A stretch of DNA of 64,000 bases, from positions 3,246,501 through 3,310,500 of the forward strand of contig NZ_CP093337.1 of NCBI RefSeq assembly GCF_022637395.1, given 5' to 3'. Below, piece by piece: positions 1-9,700 of this stretch (position 1 is its first letter; the number at the start of each line of letters is the position of its first letter). The notes beneath the pieces are model-generated. The model did no database searches, was not told the origin of the DNA, and worked only from the letters and a program-made list of their open reading frames with translations. Both the position numbers and the translations under genes were made by a program. Origin of the DNA: Shinella sp. H4-D48 (GTDB taxonomy: Bacteria > Pseudomonadota > Alphaproteobacteria > Rhizobiales > Rhizobiaceae).

Positions 1-134
1 GAGACGGAGCGCGCCAGACGGGTTTCGAGATTGCCGATGCGGCCCAGCACGTCAGACGCCGGCCGTTCCGTTGCCGGGGCGGGCTTCTGAGCGATCTCCG
101 CGGGAGCGATGGTCTGGGCGAGGTCGAGCGTCAT
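1..134 (-). CDS. OlsB-like GNAT acyltransferase, N-terminal part only
   Basis: The first 44 codons of a minus-strand gene that leaves the window at base 1. The visible protein has a low-complexity Ala/Pro-rich leader followed by VLGRIGNLETRLARSV, which resembles the start of rhizobial OlsB/hemolysin-like acyl-ACP-dependent acyltransferases; these make lyso-ornithine lipid. The ATG at 134 is the only clear start. The catalytic domain is outside the window, so the call rests on the N-terminal match alone. The histidine kinase gene ends 103 bp upstream on the same strand. Confidence 0.5.
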   Translation of the reverse strand, partial: MTLDLAQTIAPAEIAQKPAPATERPASDVLGRIGNLETRLARSV

Positions 135-237
135 GGAAGTCTACCCGTTAACAAGCTTCGCGACTTTAATCACGATTCTGCAACAGGATAATGACGTAAA
201 GCTGGCTTGGATAGGGCAAAGCCGCCGGCGTCGCCCG

Positions 238-2514
238 TCAGGCCCGTGCCCGCCGCGCGATCCGGGCGATTTCTCCCAGAAGACGCGCGGGATCGGCGGG
301 CTTGGCCAGTACCGCATCGGCGCCGATGGCAAGGAGTTCCTCAGCGAGGCCCGTGCGGTTGTCCGCCGTCAGCACCATCACGGGAAGGCGGGCATTGCCG
401 TAATCGCAGCGCACGATCCGCGCGATCATCTCCTGCGCCTCTCCACCCGGCATGCCGAGATCGGTGACGATCAGGTCAGGCGCAAACGGCCCCGCATCCG
501 TCGCCCCGCCGAGCGCGGAGACAAGAGCCGGATAATCCGGCACGTGGCGCACCGTATGGCCGGCGCGCTCCAGGACAGAACGCACCAGCATGGCGTTGAC
601 CGGATCGTCCTCTGCCAGAAGGATGCGGATGCCGGAAAATGCCGCCGGACGCGGATCTGGCGCCACCGGCGGCGGGTCCTTCAGGATCGGGCGGTTGTCG
701 TTGATGGCATCGCGCACCTCGATGCCCTTCATCCGCCCGCGCAGCACCTCGACGAGCGAGCGCTCACGCAACGGCCGGATCAGCCAGGAATCATAGCCTT
801 CGGCCTTGCCGATGGCGCGGCTGCCGCGATCTTCGGGATTGACGAGATAGATCCGGCGCGCGGCGCTCTCGCGGAAATAGGCCAAGTCGGCCAGCTCGCG
901 GCGAAAGGCCCCGGCCAGGCGGTTGTCCACGATGATATCGGTGAGGCTTTCGCCACGCTCGGCCAGGCGGCCCGCGGCGTCCTGGGCCTCCTCGACGGAC
1001 GTGGCGAGGTAGCAGGCGCCGCCGAGCGCGCCGATGGTGTGCACCAGCGCCGCCGATGCCGGGCCTGCCGGCGCCAACAGAAAGACGAGGCTGCCACGCA
1101 GCACGCTCTTGCGCGCGCCGCGGGAGGGGCGCGACCGCGCCTCGACCGGCATGCGAATGGTGAAGATGCTTCCGCGGCCGGGCGTGCTTTCGAGTGTCAG
1201 AGCGCCGCCGGCCTCGGAAAGGATGCGTGCGGAAATCGCAAGCCCCAGCCCGGTGCCGCCGCTGCGTTGGGCAGCGCTGCCCGTCTGTTCGAACTCCTCG
1301 AAGATGCGGGCCTGCTCGTCCGGCCGCATGCCGGGCCCCGTATCCGTCACCCGGATAACGATGGCATCGCCGTCGAGCGCCGTTTCCAGCAGGACACCGC
1401 CCCTATGGGTGAATTTCACCGCATTGCCGACGACATTGTAGAGCACCTGCCGCAGGCGCGAAGCGTCATAGAGAAGCAGGCCCGGCACATCTGCGGAGAC
1501 GAACGAACCGATCTCGATGCCCTTTTCATGGGCGCGCGGCGACAGCATCTCCACGACGCTTTCCAGCATCGGACGCACCGGCTCTTCGGAGGGCCGCAGC
1601 TGGAAGCGCCCGGCCTCGATGCTGGAGAAGTCGAGCAGATCGTCGACGAGCTGCACCAGGGCGTGCCCGGACTGGCGCATACCGGCGAGGTAATTCTTCT
1701 GCTCGGCCGTGAGCCGGGTCTGTCCCAGCAGATGCGACATGCCGAGGATGCCTGAAAGCGGCGTGCGGATTTCGTGGCTGACGGTGGCGAGCAGGCGTGA
1801 CTTGGCGTCACTTGCCGCCTCCGCGCGCTGACGGGCCTTCTCGCGCTCGACTTCGGCGCGGCGCTCCTCCGTCACATCGCGAGCGATGGACTGCACCACC
1901 AGCTCGCCGGACGCGGGATCGCGCACCGTGACATCATGCCAGGAATAGATGCGCATGCCCGCCGGGCCCTGCATGTCGACATCGTAGCGATGCGCGCTTG
2001 CCTGCGAGCGGAAGGAAAGGCCGAGCGCTTCCAGTTTACAGCCTTCGACATCGGCGACGCCCGTCAGTTCGCCCAGAATGGCATTGGCCCGCAGGATACG
2101 GCCATCAAGTGTGCGGGTGACGATGATATCGCCCAGCACATCATGGATCGCCGAGAGGATTTCGGAGGTCTCGCTGCGCTCCCAGCCGCGATCGTGCACC
2201 GTCTCGATGCCGGCGGCCGGTCGGCGGGATAGGAACAGGAAGACAGCACCGGCGATGCCCGCAAGGCCGAGCCCGGCGGCTGCGACATAGAAGCCCGATG
2301 CGATCCCGGTTATCAGAACCAGCGCGGCGCAAAGCAGGCCGACGGCGGCAATGACGTTGCGGATCGTCGCATGGTTACCCGACGCGGGTGCCGGGGTGGC
2401 GGATGCTACGTCGTCGAGCGTCGCCTCTCCATCCAGTCGGCCACGAGCCGACCGGGACGGTGCCTCGGCAAATTCGGCCTGAAGCCGGCTCTGTAGCTTT
2501 ACGGGTTCGCTCAT
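238..2514 (-). CDS. Hybrid sensor histidine kinase with C-terminal receiver
   Basis: A 758-residue membrane sensor kinase. Two hydrophobic segments lie at about residues 52-72 and 76-95, followed by a PAS-like domain (about 112-215), a short coiled coil, the H-box [10 protein letters not shown] with phospho-acceptor His247, and an HATPase domain with DTGPGM and [11 protein letters not shown] weakly conserved receiver-like segment follows (about 470-595) before a canonical C-terminal receiver (about 630-750) with LLAEDDPVN and the acceptor Asp in VTDLGMPG. No linked separate response regulator is seen, so the partner and signal are unknown. It may be transcribed with lspA, which ends 55 bp upstream. 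Confidence 0.9.
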   Translation of the reverse strand: MSEPVKLQSRLQAEFAEAPSRSARGRLDGEATLDDVASATPAPASGNHATIRNVIAAVGLLCAALVLITGIASGFYVAAAGLGLAGIAGAVFLFLSRRPAAGIETVHDRGWERSETSEILSAIHDVLGDIIVTRTLDGRILRANAILGELTGVADVEGCKLEALGLSFRSQASAHRYDVDMQGPAGMRIYSWHDVTVRDPASGELVVQSIARDVTEERRAEVEREKARQRAEAASDAKSRLLATVSHEIRTPLSGILGMSHLLGQTRLTAEQKNYLAGMRQSGHALVQLVDDLLDFSSIEAGRFQLRPSEEPVRPMLESVVEMLSPRAHEKGIEIGSFVSADVPGLLLYDASRLRQVLYNVVGNAVKFTHRGGVLLETALDGDAIVIRVTDTGPGMRPDEQARIFEEFEQTGSAAQRSGGTGLGLAISARILSEAGGALTLESTPGRGSIFTIRMPVEARSRPSRGARKSVLRGSLVFLLAPAGPASAALVHTIGALGGACYLATSVEEAQDAAGRLAERGESLTDIIVDNRLAGAFRRELADLAYFRESAARRIYLVNPEDRGSRAIGKAEGYDSWLIRPLRERSLVEVLRGRMKGIEVRDAINDNRPILKDPPPVAPDPRPAAFSGIRILLAEDDPVNAMLVRSVLERAGHTVRHVPDYPALVSALGGATDAGPFAPDLIVTDLGMPGGEAQEMIARIVRCDYGNARLPVMVLTADNRTGLAEELLAIGADAVLAKPADPARLLGEIARIARRARA

Positions 2515-2569
2515 GGGATCCGCTTATCACGCGGACCGTTCAAATCGGCTTCAGCAAGTCGCTAAAAGT

Positions 2570-3061
2570 TTAGCGATCCTTGCGGCGCAGCAGGAGCAGC
2601 TCGTCTAGGATCACCAGGCCCGCGCCGATGGTGATGAAACTGTCGGCGAGATTGAACACCGCAAAGGACCACGTCTCCGTGTAGAAGAGGATATAGTCGA
2701 TCACGTAGCCGAAAAGCGCCCGGTCGATGAGATTGCCGAACGCGCCTGCGATGATGAAGGCGTAACCGGCATGGGCAAACCCGCGCTCCTTCGGAGTCTG
2801 CCGCCACAGCCAGGCGACGAAGGCCACGACAAAGAGGCGCAGCGTCACGATCAGCCAGCCCTCCAGACCCGACAGCATCGAGAAGGCGACGCCGTAATTG
2901 TAGGTGCGGTAGAGCGCCAGCATCGGCATGACATGCACCGCCTCCTGGAAGGGAAGCCACATCTCGACGGCGAATTTCACCGCCTGATCGAGCAGCAGCG
3001 CCAGCAGGATGACGATGATGACCGGTACCGGCCGGGACATGAAGGGAATGCGATTGGTCAT
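2570..3061 (-). CDS. lspA: Lipoprotein signal peptidase (signal peptidase II)
   Basis: Inner-membrane aspartyl protease that removes the signal peptide from prolipoproteins after diacylglyceryl transfer. At 163 residues it has the usual family length with four membrane segments. The conserved NYGVAFSM block is at about residues 55-62, and the catalytic aspartates are Asp113 in GNLIDR and Asp140 in FNLADSF. Its ATG overlaps the stop of the upstream RNA methyltransferase in an ATGA arrangement, which suggests translational coupling. Confidence 0.97.
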   Translation of the reverse strand: MTNRIPFMSRPVPVIIVILLALLLDQAVKFAVEMWLPFQEAVHVMPMLALYRTYNYGVAFSMLSGLEGWLIVTLRLFVVAFVAWLWRQTPKERGFAHAGYAFIIAGAFGNLIDRALFGYVIDYILFYTETWSFAVFNLADSFITIGAGLVILDELLLLRRKDR

Positions 3062-3912
3062 GCGCGGTCGTCCAGCGTCAGCAGATGGCGGCGCGCCTCG
3101 AAGAGCATGACGCCGGTGGCGATGGCAAGGTTGAGCGAATCCGCAAGACCCGCCTGCGGAATGCGGGCAAGCGCATCCGCCTCGCTCGCCAGCGTATCCG
3201 GCAGACCGGACTGCTCGTTGCCCATCAGGAGCACGACGGGCTTCGTCTTGTAGTCGATGGTGCGATAATCGACGGCGCCGGCAAGATGGGTCGCGACGAC
3301 GCTCACGCCCGCGCCCTTCTTCCAGGCGAGAAAGTCCGCAACGCTGGTCCTGACCAGCGGCACGGCAAAGACCGAGCCCATCGTGGCGCGCACGGTTTCC
3401 ATCGAGAACGGATCGGTGCTTTCACCCACGAGGATGACGCCGCTCGCGCCCGCCGCATCGGCCGTGCGGATGATCGTGCCGAGATTGCCGGGGTCGCGCA
3501 CGCGGTCGAGCGCGACATAGGTCTCGCCGTTCCCGGGCTTGAGGTCGCGCAGGTTCGTCCAGCGCTGAGTGAAGATGCCGACGACCATCTGCGGATTGTC
3601 GCGCCGCGTGATCGAGGCGAGCACCTTCTCGCTCACCTCCAGCACCAGCCCGCCGCGCGCCACCGTCTTCGTCGCGCATTGCACGACCTGCGGCTTGTCC
3701 TTGACGTTCTTGGCATAGACCAGCGTGCGGATCTCGAAGCCGAGCTCCAGCGCGTCGATGACGAGCTTGAGGCCTTCGGCCATGAAGCTTTTCGTCTCGT
3801 CGCGGTGCTTCTTGTCGGACAGCGCCTTGATGTCCTTGACGATCGGGTTGGCGAGGCTCGTGACCTCCTTGACCTGCCCGACGCGGCGCGTTCCCTGGTG
3901 ATCGTGGCTCAT
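3058..3912 (-). CDS. TrmH/SpoU-family RNA 2'-O-ribose methyltransferase
   Basis: SPOUT-fold methyltransferase predicted to methylate a ribose in rRNA or tRNA. An N-terminal substrate-binding domain ([14 protein letters not shown]) precedes the SpoU domain with [31 protein letters not shown] and a C-terminal [14 protein letters not shown] motif. I chose the ATG at 3912 because it overlaps the stop of the upstream gene (ATGA); an ATG at 3924 would add four residues. The exact target nucleotide cannot be read from the sequence. It lies in a three-gene run with the upstream methyltransferase and lspA. Confidence 0.92.
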   Translation of the reverse strand: MSHDHQGTRRVGQVKEVTSLANPIVKDIKALSDKKHRDETKSFMAEGLKLVIDALELGFEIRTLVYAKNVKDKPQVVQCATKTVARGGLVLEVSEKVLASITRRDNPQMVVGIFTQRWTNLRDLKPGNGETYVALDRVRDPGNLGTIIRTADAAGASGVILVGESTDPFSMETVRATMGSVFAVPLVRTSVADFLAWKKGAGVSVVATHLAGAVDYRTIDYKTKPVVLLMGNEQSGLPDTLASEADALARIPQAGLADSLNLAIATGVMLFEARRHLLTLDDRA

Positions 3913-5006
3913 GGGCTGATCCATCGGCTGAAGAGGGAGGTGGAGAGCGCGCGGCCGGCTTGCTTGCCGTCCGTACCGCTCTCGCGAATGACGAGTTCGC
4001 CCGATTCCACCGTACCGCTGGCGCCGCGCATCGTCTCGCGCATCAACTCGTGGATGGAATAGAAGCTGGCGCGGATCGAATAGGCCGTCAGCACCAGGCC
4101 GATGGCCTTGGGTGACAGGATTTCGCGGCAGACATCGAGCATCAGCGGCAGATGATCGAAGAGGTGCCAGACCTCGCCGTTGGGGCCGCGACCGAATTTC
4201 GGCGGGTCGGTGAGAATGATGTCGTATTTGCTGCCGCGGCGTTCCTCGCGCTGGATGAACTTCATCGCGTCTTCGCAGATCCAGCGGATCGGCAGCTTGT
4301 CCATGCGGCCGAGCGCCTGGTTTTCGCGTGCCCAGCCGATCGCCTTCTTGGAGGCATCGACATGGGTGACTTCGGCCCCGGCAGCGGCGGCCACCAGCGA
4401 CGCGACGCCGGTATAGCCGAAAAGGTTCAGCACCTTGACCGGGCGGCCGGCCGTCTCGACCTTCTCCTTCATCCAGCTCCAGTGGGCAAGCTGTTCGGGG
4501 AAGACGCCGACGTGACGGAAGGCGGTGAATCGGCCATGGAAATCGACACCGAGGAGCTGCATCGGCCAGGTTTCGCCGAGAGCCTCCTTGGGGAACTTCC
4601 AGCGTCCCATGCCGTCCTCGTCGGTATCACCGGTGAAGAGGGCGTCCGCCTTTTCCCAGAGGCCATCAGGCAGGCTTCGCTGCCATAGTGCCTGGGCTTC
4701 GGGACGCACGATGCGATAGGGACCGTACTGCTCCAGCTTCTCGCCGGCGCCGCTGTCGATGAGGCGATACTGATCCGAACCGGCCGTTTCGAGAATGACC
4801 GGTACGCGCTCGGCAGGCTTTGCCCCGTCACGACGCATCAGCGGGCGCGCGGGCGCATCCGGCGCCGGGCGCGGCTCCTTCTTCGCGGCGGGCTTCGCAG
4901 CGATTGTCTTTACGGCGGGGGCCTTCTGCGTCTGCGCCCGCGCAGGTCCGTGCGGCTTGGCGGATGCGGCAGGGCCGCTTTTCGGCCGGCGGTGTCTGTC
5001 CTTCAC
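3909..5006 (-). CDS. Class I SAM-dependent rRNA (cytosine-C5) methyltransferase, RlmI-like
   Basis: Rossmann-fold methyltransferase of the RlmI/YccW type. The first 60 or so residues are a basic Ala/Lys/Pro-rich tail, then comes the catalytic domain with the SAM motif VLNLFGYTGVASL and the active-site-like ILTDPPKFGRG. The GTG at 5006 is my choice of start because it leaves room for a divergent promoter before the CoxG-like gene at 5141; the frame stays open upstream to an ATG at 5123, which would add 39 atypical residues. Function as a 23S rRNA methylase is inferred from family resemblance. Confidence 0.82.
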   Translation of the reverse strand: MKDRHRRPKSGPAASAKPHGPARAQTQKAPAVKTIAAKPAAKKEPRPAPDAPARPLMRRDGAKPAERVPVILETAGSDQYRLIDSGAGEKLEQYGPYRIVRPEAQALWQRSLPDGLWEKADALFTGDTDEDGMGRWKFPKEALGETWPMQLLGVDFHGRFTAFRHVGVFPEQLAHWSWMKEKVETAGRPVKVLNLFGYTGVASLVAAAAGAEVTHVDASKKAIGWARENQALGRMDKLPIRWICEDAMKFIQREERRGSKYDIILTDPPKFGRGPNGEVWHLFDHLPLMLDVCREILSPKAIGLVLTAYSIRASFYSIHELMRETMRGASGTVESGELVIRESGTDGKQAGRALSTSLFSRWISP

Positions 5007-5140
5007 GATGGATCGTCCGTCGTCGGTTGGAAACTGGCCGGCAACGCCGGAAAACAAGCGGCTCCCATACCATCCCTCCCCCACTTGGCAAAGCGCTTTC
5101 CGATGACGATAACTTGAGACCACACAAGGGAGAATCGCAG

Positions 5141-5590
5141 ATGGACCTGACCGGTGAGGAACGCATAGCCGCCCCGCGCGATGCCGTCTGGGTCGCTCTC
5201 AACGATCCCGACACGCTGAAGGCCTGCATTCCTGGCTGTCAGGAGATCATCCGGCACTCGCCGACGGAGCTCGACCTGACCGTGAAGTTCAAGATCGGCG
5301 TCGTTTCGGCCACCTTCAGCGGCGAAGTCACCCTCTCGAACCTCAATCCGCCCGAGAGCTATACGATTGCGGGCGAAGGCAAAGGCAACATTGCCGGCCT
5401 CGCCAGGGGCAGCGCAGATGTGCGGTTGATGGAAGATGGCGCCGGAACGATTCTCGCCTATGACATCCACACCCAGGTCGGCGGAAAGCTCGCGCAGTTC
5501 GGCTCGCGCCTCATCGGTTCCTCGGCCAGAAAGCTGGCGATGCGCTTCTTTGCCGATCTCGAGGCGAGGCTGAACGGCAGGGCGGTTTAG
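5141..5590 (+). CDS. CoxG-family (SRPBCC fold) protein
   Basis: A 149-residue protein of the carbon monoxide dehydrogenase subunit G family, a START/SRPBCC-type fold. It opens with MDLTGEERIAAPRDAVWVAL and carries the typical PDTLKACIPGC block and a conserved C-terminal helix. In CO oxidisers CoxG helps anchor the dehydrogenase at the membrane, but no cox genes lie near, so the role here is unknown. The ATG at 5141 follows an AGGGAGA ribosome-binding site. It is the only plus-strand gene in the first 7 kb and is transcribed divergently from the RlmI-like gene. Confidence 0.85.
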   Translation: MDLTGEERIAAPRDAVWVALNDPDTLKACIPGCQEIIRHSPTELDLTVKFKIGVVSATFSGEVTLSNLNPPESYTIAGEGKGNIAGLARGSADVRLMEDGAGTILAYDIHTQVGGKLAQFGSRLIGSSARKLAMRFFADLEARLNGRAV

Positions 5591-5591
5591 A

Positions 5592-5936
5592 TCACTTTCC
5601 GGGCGACGGCAAAACGGCCTGCGAGGCGATCGCTTCCGCACGGGTGCGGTGCTTTTCGGCCTCGCTGTGCCACTTCACCGCCTCGTTGGCCTCGATGCGG
5701 GCACGCTTGCGGTACTTGCCCTGCGTGAACCAGGTGATCAGGGCACCCAGCACAAGGCCGAGGATCGTTGCGAGAAACAGGTAGACGAAAAAGGGCGCGG
5801 TGACGGATAGCACGCTGTCTTCCGGCCGGAAGGGGTTGAGCGCCAGGGTCACGGGCTGGCGATTGGCGACCGACAGCACGATCAGCAAAATGCCGATCGG
5901 GATCAGCACGAGGACGTTGACAACTCTCTTGACCAT
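5592..5936 (-). CDS. LapA/DUF1049 domain membrane protein
   Basis: A 114-residue protein with two hydrophobic helices (about residues 5-24 and 46-69) and a charged cytoplasmic tail rich in Arg, Glu and Ala, the layout of LapA (YciS, DUF1049) proteins. In E. coli LapA works with LapB to control LpxC turnover and LPS level; no lapB is seen here. The ATG at 5936 has an AAAGGTGA ribosome-binding site. Its stop lies one base from the end of the convergent CoxG-like gene. The next upstream gene is ihfB. Confidence 0.82.
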   Translation of the reverse strand: MVKRVVNVLVLIPIGILLIVLSVANRQPVTLALNPFRPEDSVLSVTAPFFVYLFLATILGLVLGALITWFTQGKYRKRARIEANEAVKWHSEAEKHRTRAEAIASQAVLPSPGK

Positions 5937-6025
5937 GACGTCACCTTTCCGGCGCGAGGCGCGGCTAGCACCCAGCTTCCATTCTGCGGCATCGCGTAAC
6001 CCCGCGAAACCTTTGGCGAATCGCC

Positions 6026-6325
6026 TCAATCGTCCTGGTCGGCCTGACCGGGATTGAGGCGTTCGCGCAGTTCCTTGCCGGTCTTGAAGAAGGGAACCCA
6101 CTTCTCCTCGACGAAGACCGCATCGCCGGTTCGCGGGTTGCGACCGGAACGAGACGGGCGGTTCTTGACCGAAAAGGCCCCGAAGCCGCGCAACTCGACC
6201 CGGTTACCGGCGGCAAGCGCATCGGTGATCTCGTCGAGCACGGCATTGACGATGTTCTCGACGTCGCGATGGTAGAGGTGTGGATTGCGAGCGGCGACAA
6301 TCTGAACCAGTTCGGACTTGATCAC
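6026..6325 (-). CDS. ihfB: Integration host factor, beta subunit
   Basis: Small DNA-bending nucleoid protein that pairs with IhfA. At 99 residues it has full family length. It starts with [17 protein letters not shown] and contains [21 protein letters not shown], the beta-arm with the proline that intercalates into the DNA. IHF assists sigma-54 activators, and rpoN lies 3.4 kb away, although that closeness need not be functional. A tail of Asp residues ends the protein. Confidence 0.96.
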   Translation of the reverse strand: MIKSELVQIVAARNPHLYHRDVENIVNAVLDEITDALAAGNRVELRGFGAFSVKNRPSRSGRNPRTGDAVFVEEKWVPFFKTGKELRERLNPGQADQDD

Positions 6326-6352
6326 TGTATCCCCCTCAAAAACTCTTGTTTT

Positions 6353-7303
6353 TCAATCATGGTCAACCTGCCAAACGGAGACAAGACCGTCAAGAAACAA
6401 CTTCTGGCCACCCAGTTTTTCGATTGTCGGCTGCAGGTCGAGCGGCATGCCGAGAAGCGAACGGACGAAATCGAGCGCGCCCGACCCGAGGAACGGGAAG
6501 CCCGTGCGGCTGGCCGGCGCATAGTCGATGACGGGAAGATCGGCCGAGACCTTGCGCTCTGTGAGATAGGCGCGGATCGCCTCCGGCCCGCCCAGCGTAT
6601 CCACCAGCTTGGCGGCGAGCGCCTGCCGGCCGGTGAAGATGCTGCCATCGGCAAGGCGCAGGACCTCGGCACGCGGAAGCTTGCGGCGCTCGGCGACCAG
6701 ATCGACGAACCAGTCATAGCTGTCCATCACCATGGCGCGGATCATGGTCTTTGCCTCTTCGCTGGCCGGATGGAACGGTGACGGCTCGGCCTTCAGCGGC
6801 GCCGACTTGATCTCCTCCAGGGAGACACCAATCTTGTCCATAAGATCCTTCAACTGCGGATACTGGAAGATAACGCCGATGGAGCCGGTGATAGAGCTTT
6901 CGCCGGCGATGATCGTATCGCCGGCGGTCGCGATCATATAGCCGGCGGAGGCGGCAAGCGTGCGCACATCCGAGACGACCGGCTTCTTTTCCGCCACCTT
7001 GCGCAACGCCTTGAAGATGACTTCGCCGCCATAGGTCGTGCCACCCGGCGAGGAAATCGTCACTACCAGGGCTTTCGCGCGGTCGTTGCTTGCGATGCGA
7101 TCGAGGCGCTCCAGCAGGTCCTTGTCGTCCTGGATGATGCCGGAAATCTCGACGCGCGCGATATGGTCGCCTGCTCCGGCGCCCGGCCAGCGCCAGGCGA
7201 CCGTCGCGAGGATGGCGGCAAGCGCGATCAGGATGGCGACGACGCGCCAGAAGGTGAGTTTGCGACGCAGCTGCCGGCGATCGGCGATGGCGGAGTAATC
7301 CAT
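6353..7303 (-). CDS. sppA: Signal peptide peptidase SppA (short, membrane-anchored form)
   Basis: Inner-membrane serine protease of the S49 family that degrades released signal peptides. The 316-residue length matches the short, Bacillus-like SppA with a single catalytic domain. One membrane anchor lies at about residues 20-38. The SSPGGTTYGG oxyanion region, the nucleophile Ser119 in TLAASAGYMIA and the general base Lys166 in EEIKSAPLK are present. It lies directly upstream of ihfB on the same strand (27 bp gap) and is divergent from lptC. Confidence 0.95.
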   Translation of the reverse strand: MDYSAIADRRQLRRKLTFWRVVAILIALAAILATVAWRWPGAGAGDHIARVEISGIIQDDKDLLERLDRIASNDRAKALVVTISSPGGTTYGGEVIFKALRKVAEKKPVVSDVRTLAASAGYMIATAGDTIIAGESSITGSIGVIFQYPQLKDLMDKIGVSLEEIKSAPLKAEPSPFHPASEEAKTMIRAMVMDSYDWFVDLVAERRKLPRAEVLRLADGSIFTGRQALAAKLVDTLGGPEAIRAYLTERKVSADLPVIDYAPASRTGFPFLGSGALDFVRSLLGMPLDLQPTIEKLGGQKLFLDGLVSVWQVDHD

Positions 7304-7441
7304 TCCCTGTCCTCATTCCCTATGGAAGCCAACCCGCAGGTGACTTGCCGAAGGCCCTATCGATATGGCATTGGCCGTGCAAATGGCAATTCGTCGCCGA
7401 ACTTTCTTGGCATCCATTGTTTGTTCAGGAATAATCGCCAT

Positions 7442-8167
7442 ATGGGAGCCGTTACCAAGGCGACCCGATTTGCCGATACTCAAATTCAAGCAGGCAGGAT
7501 GCTGAACAGCGCGGCAGACACACCGACGGGTGCGCAAAGCACAGGCAATTCAGTGGAGGCCTACCGCCTCGCGACACGGCATTCCTCGCGCGTGCGCATG
7601 CTGAAGATCGCCCTGCCTGTCGCCGCTCTCCTCATCGGCGCCGTTTTCGCCGTCGTTTCCATCGTGCGCACCTATCTGCCTTCCGATCTCCAGATGGAGA
7701 GTGCGTCTATCGAAGATGGCAAGATCGTGATGCGCAATCCGGCTATCGCCGGCCGCAACAAGGACGGCATAAGCTATTCCATGAAGGCCGAACGCGCGCT
7801 GCAGGACATGAAGCAGCCCGACGTCATCGAGCTTCACGACATCCTCGCGAAAATGCCGATGAACGAATCCACGGTCGCCGAGGTCGTCGCCCAGAACGGC
7901 ATCTACGACCGCGGCCGCAACATGCTCGACATGGTCGCGCCCTTCACCATCCATCTCAATACAGGCCTCGATGCAGCCTTCCAGTCCGCCCAGCTCGATA
8001 TCAACGGCGGCACGATGTCGACGGACAAGCCCGTCTCGATCAAATCCAGCGGCGCATCCATTGTTGCGCAGTCGCTGCGAATGACGGATAAAGGCAAGGT
8101 CGTCGTCTTCGAGGGCAAGGTCGTCGTCGATGTCGACCCGGCCGCCATCCGCAACAAAGAACAGTAA
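7442..8167 (+). CDS. lptC: LPS export ABC transporter periplasmic protein LptC
   Basis: Bitopic inner-membrane protein that passes lipopolysaccharide from LptB2FG to the periplasmic LptA bridge. A hydrophobic anchor at about residues 54-75 (LKIALPVAALLIGAVFAVVS) follows an unusually long cytoplasmic leader, and the rest forms the beta-jellyroll domain. The ATG at 7442 is used; an in-frame ATG at 7499 would shorten the leader by 19 residues and is a fair alternative. It starts the run lptC-lptA-lptB-rpoN-hpf-ptsN, seven bases ahead of lptA. Confidence 0.9.
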   Translation: MGAVTKATRFADTQIQAGRMLNSAADTPTGAQSTGNSVEAYRLATRHSSRVRMLKIALPVAALLIGAVFAVVSIVRTYLPSDLQMESASIEDGKIVMRNPAIAGRNKDGISYSMKAERALQDMKQPDVIELHDILAKMPMNESTVAEVVAQNGIYDRGRNMLDMVAPFTIHLNTGLDAAFQSAQLDINGGTMSTDKPVSIKSSGASIVAQSLRMTDKGKVVVFEGKVVVDVDPAAIRNKEQ

Positions 8168-8174
8168 GAGCCCC

Positions 8175-8732
8175 ATGTTCGCCACTCTCTCCGCCCCTGT
8201 CCGGGCCACCAGCCTTTTGGTTCTTGTCGCGGGCTTCGCGTTTGCAGCCGCCCCCGTGGTCGCCCAGCAGACGAGCAAGATGACGGGCATGCAGCTCTCC
8301 AACGACGAGCCTATCCAGATCCAGAGCGATAAGCTCGAGATCCGCGACCAGGAGCGCAAGGCCGAGTTCACCGGCAATGTGAAGGTCGTACAGGGCACCA
8401 CCACGATGCAGGCCGGCCGGATGGTGGTCTATTACAAGTCGGGCGAAGGCTCGGTTGCCAGTGGCAATGCCGACATCGAGAAGATCGACGTCTTCGACAA
8501 GGTCTATCTCAAGTCTGACAAGCAGGAAGCGACCGGCGACACCGGCACCTTCAACATGGTCAACGAGACCATGCAGCTGAAGGGCAAGAAGGTCGTTCTG
8601 TCCGAAGGCGAAAACGTCTTCGTCGGCTGCCAGCTCAACGTGGCCATGCGCACCGGCGAGGCCACCCTCGATGCCTGCGGCGGCCGCGTCATGATCCAGC
8701 TGGATCCCAAGTCCCGCAAGCAAACGAACTGA
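8175..8732 (+). CDS. lptA: LPS transport periplasmic protein LptA
   Basis: Periplasmic OstA-like protein that polymerises into the bridge carrying LPS to the outer membrane. The 185-residue protein has a signal peptide ending near PVVAQQ, followed by one OstA/LptA jellyroll domain with PIQIQSDKLEIRDQERKAEFTGNV. A C-terminal stretch has two cysteines (VGCQLN and DACGGR). The ATG at 8175 follows the lptC stop by seven bases, so coupling is likely. Confidence 0.94.
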   Translation: MFATLSAPVRATSLLVLVAGFAFAAAPVVAQQTSKMTGMQLSNDEPIQIQSDKLEIRDQERKAEFTGNVKVVQGTTTMQAGRMVVYYKSGEGSVASGNADIEKIDVFDKVYLKSDKQEATGDTGTFNMVNETMQLKGKKVVLSEGENVFVGCQLNVAMRTGEATLDACGGRVMIQLDPKSRKQTN

Positions 8733-8748
8733 TATAGCGTTTTACCCA

Positions 8749-9561
8749 GTGGCCTCTTCCCTGCTCTCCCGTCTGACGCGCGCTCCGAAAAAAGCTGCGC
8801 AGGATCACGCTCCGCACGCAGCGGATCTGGCACGCTATGAGGGCACCCTCATCGCGCGCGGGCTGACCAAGACCTACCGCGACAGGCGCGTCGTCAACGG
8901 CGTGTCGCTCGTGGTGCGACGGGGCGAGGCGGTCGGGCTTTTGGGGCCGAACGGCGCGGGCAAGACCACCTGTTTCTACATGATCACCGGTCTAGTGCCG
9001 GTCGACGAAGGGTCGATCGAGATCAACGGCCACGAGGTGACCACCATGCCGATGTACCGCCGCGCGCGGCTCGGCGTCGGCTACCTGCCGCAGGAAGCGT
9101 CGATCTTCCGCGGCCTGACGGTGGAAGAAAACATCCGCGCCGTTCTGGAAGTGCACGACAAGGACAAGGCGCGGCGCGAGGCCAAGCTCGACAGTCTGCT
9201 CGCGGAATTCTCGATTTCCCATCTGCGCAAGTCGCCGGCCGTGGCGCTTTCGGGCGGCGAGCGCCGTCGTCTGGAAATCGCCCGCGCGCTTGCCACCGAT
9301 CCGACCTTCATGCTGCTCGACGAGCCCTTTGCCGGTGTCGACCCCATTTCGGTTTCCGACATCCAGGCGCTGGTGCGCCATCTCACGTCACGCGGCATCG
9401 GCGTTCTCATCACCGATCACAATGTCCGCGAGACGCTCGGCCTGATCGACCGCGCCTATATCATTCATGCGGGCGAAGTGCTGACCCACGGCCGGGCGAA
9501 CGACATCGTCAACAATCCGGATGTCCGCCGTCTCTATCTCGGCGATAACTTCAGTCTCTGA
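8749..9561 (+). CDS. lptB: LPS export ABC transporter ATP-binding protein LptB
   Basis: Cytoplasmic ATPase of the LptB2FG transporter. It has Walker A GPNGAGKT at residues 66-73, the Q-loop region YLPQEAS, the ABC signature LSGGERRR, Walker B FMLLDEPFAGVD and the switch histidine in ITDHNVRE. The start is a GTG at 8749 with no good ribosome-binding site; no in-frame ATG exists before the catalytic core, so this is the only reasonable choice. An N-terminal extension of about 30 basic residues is variable in rhizobia. lptF and lptG are not in the window. Confidence 0.96.
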   Translation: MASSLLSRLTRAPKKAAQDHAPHAADLARYEGTLIARGLTKTYRDRRVVNGVSLVVRRGEAVGLLGPNGAGKTTCFYMITGLVPVDEGSIEINGHEVTTMPMYRRARLGVGYLPQEASIFRGLTVEENIRAVLEVHDKDKARREAKLDSLLAEFSISHLRKSPAVALSGGERRRLEIARALATDPTFMLLDEPFAGVDPISVSDIQALVRHLTSRGIGVLITDHNVRETLGLIDRAYIIHAGEVLTHGRANDIVNNPDVRRLYLGDNFSL

Positions 9562-9700
9562 GGCCGAAACGGCGATCTTCACCAAGTTCGCCGCTGCGAC
9601 TTGACCAAACCCCCTAAAAAAGCAATTTTTGGGCCAGTTGGATTTTGCCACGTCCACCGTGGCGGACGAGAACTGTTTTTCCGGGGAGTAACGCGTCCGA

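Noticed and set aside
109-1755. Long open frame antisense to the hybrid kinase
   Set aside because: Shadow of the kinase gene; low-complexity Arg/His/Ala-rich translation with no motif.
9611-9632. Terminator between lptB and rpoN
   Set aside because: The A/T-rich hairpin is imperfect and has no T-tail; read-through into rpoN is more plausible.
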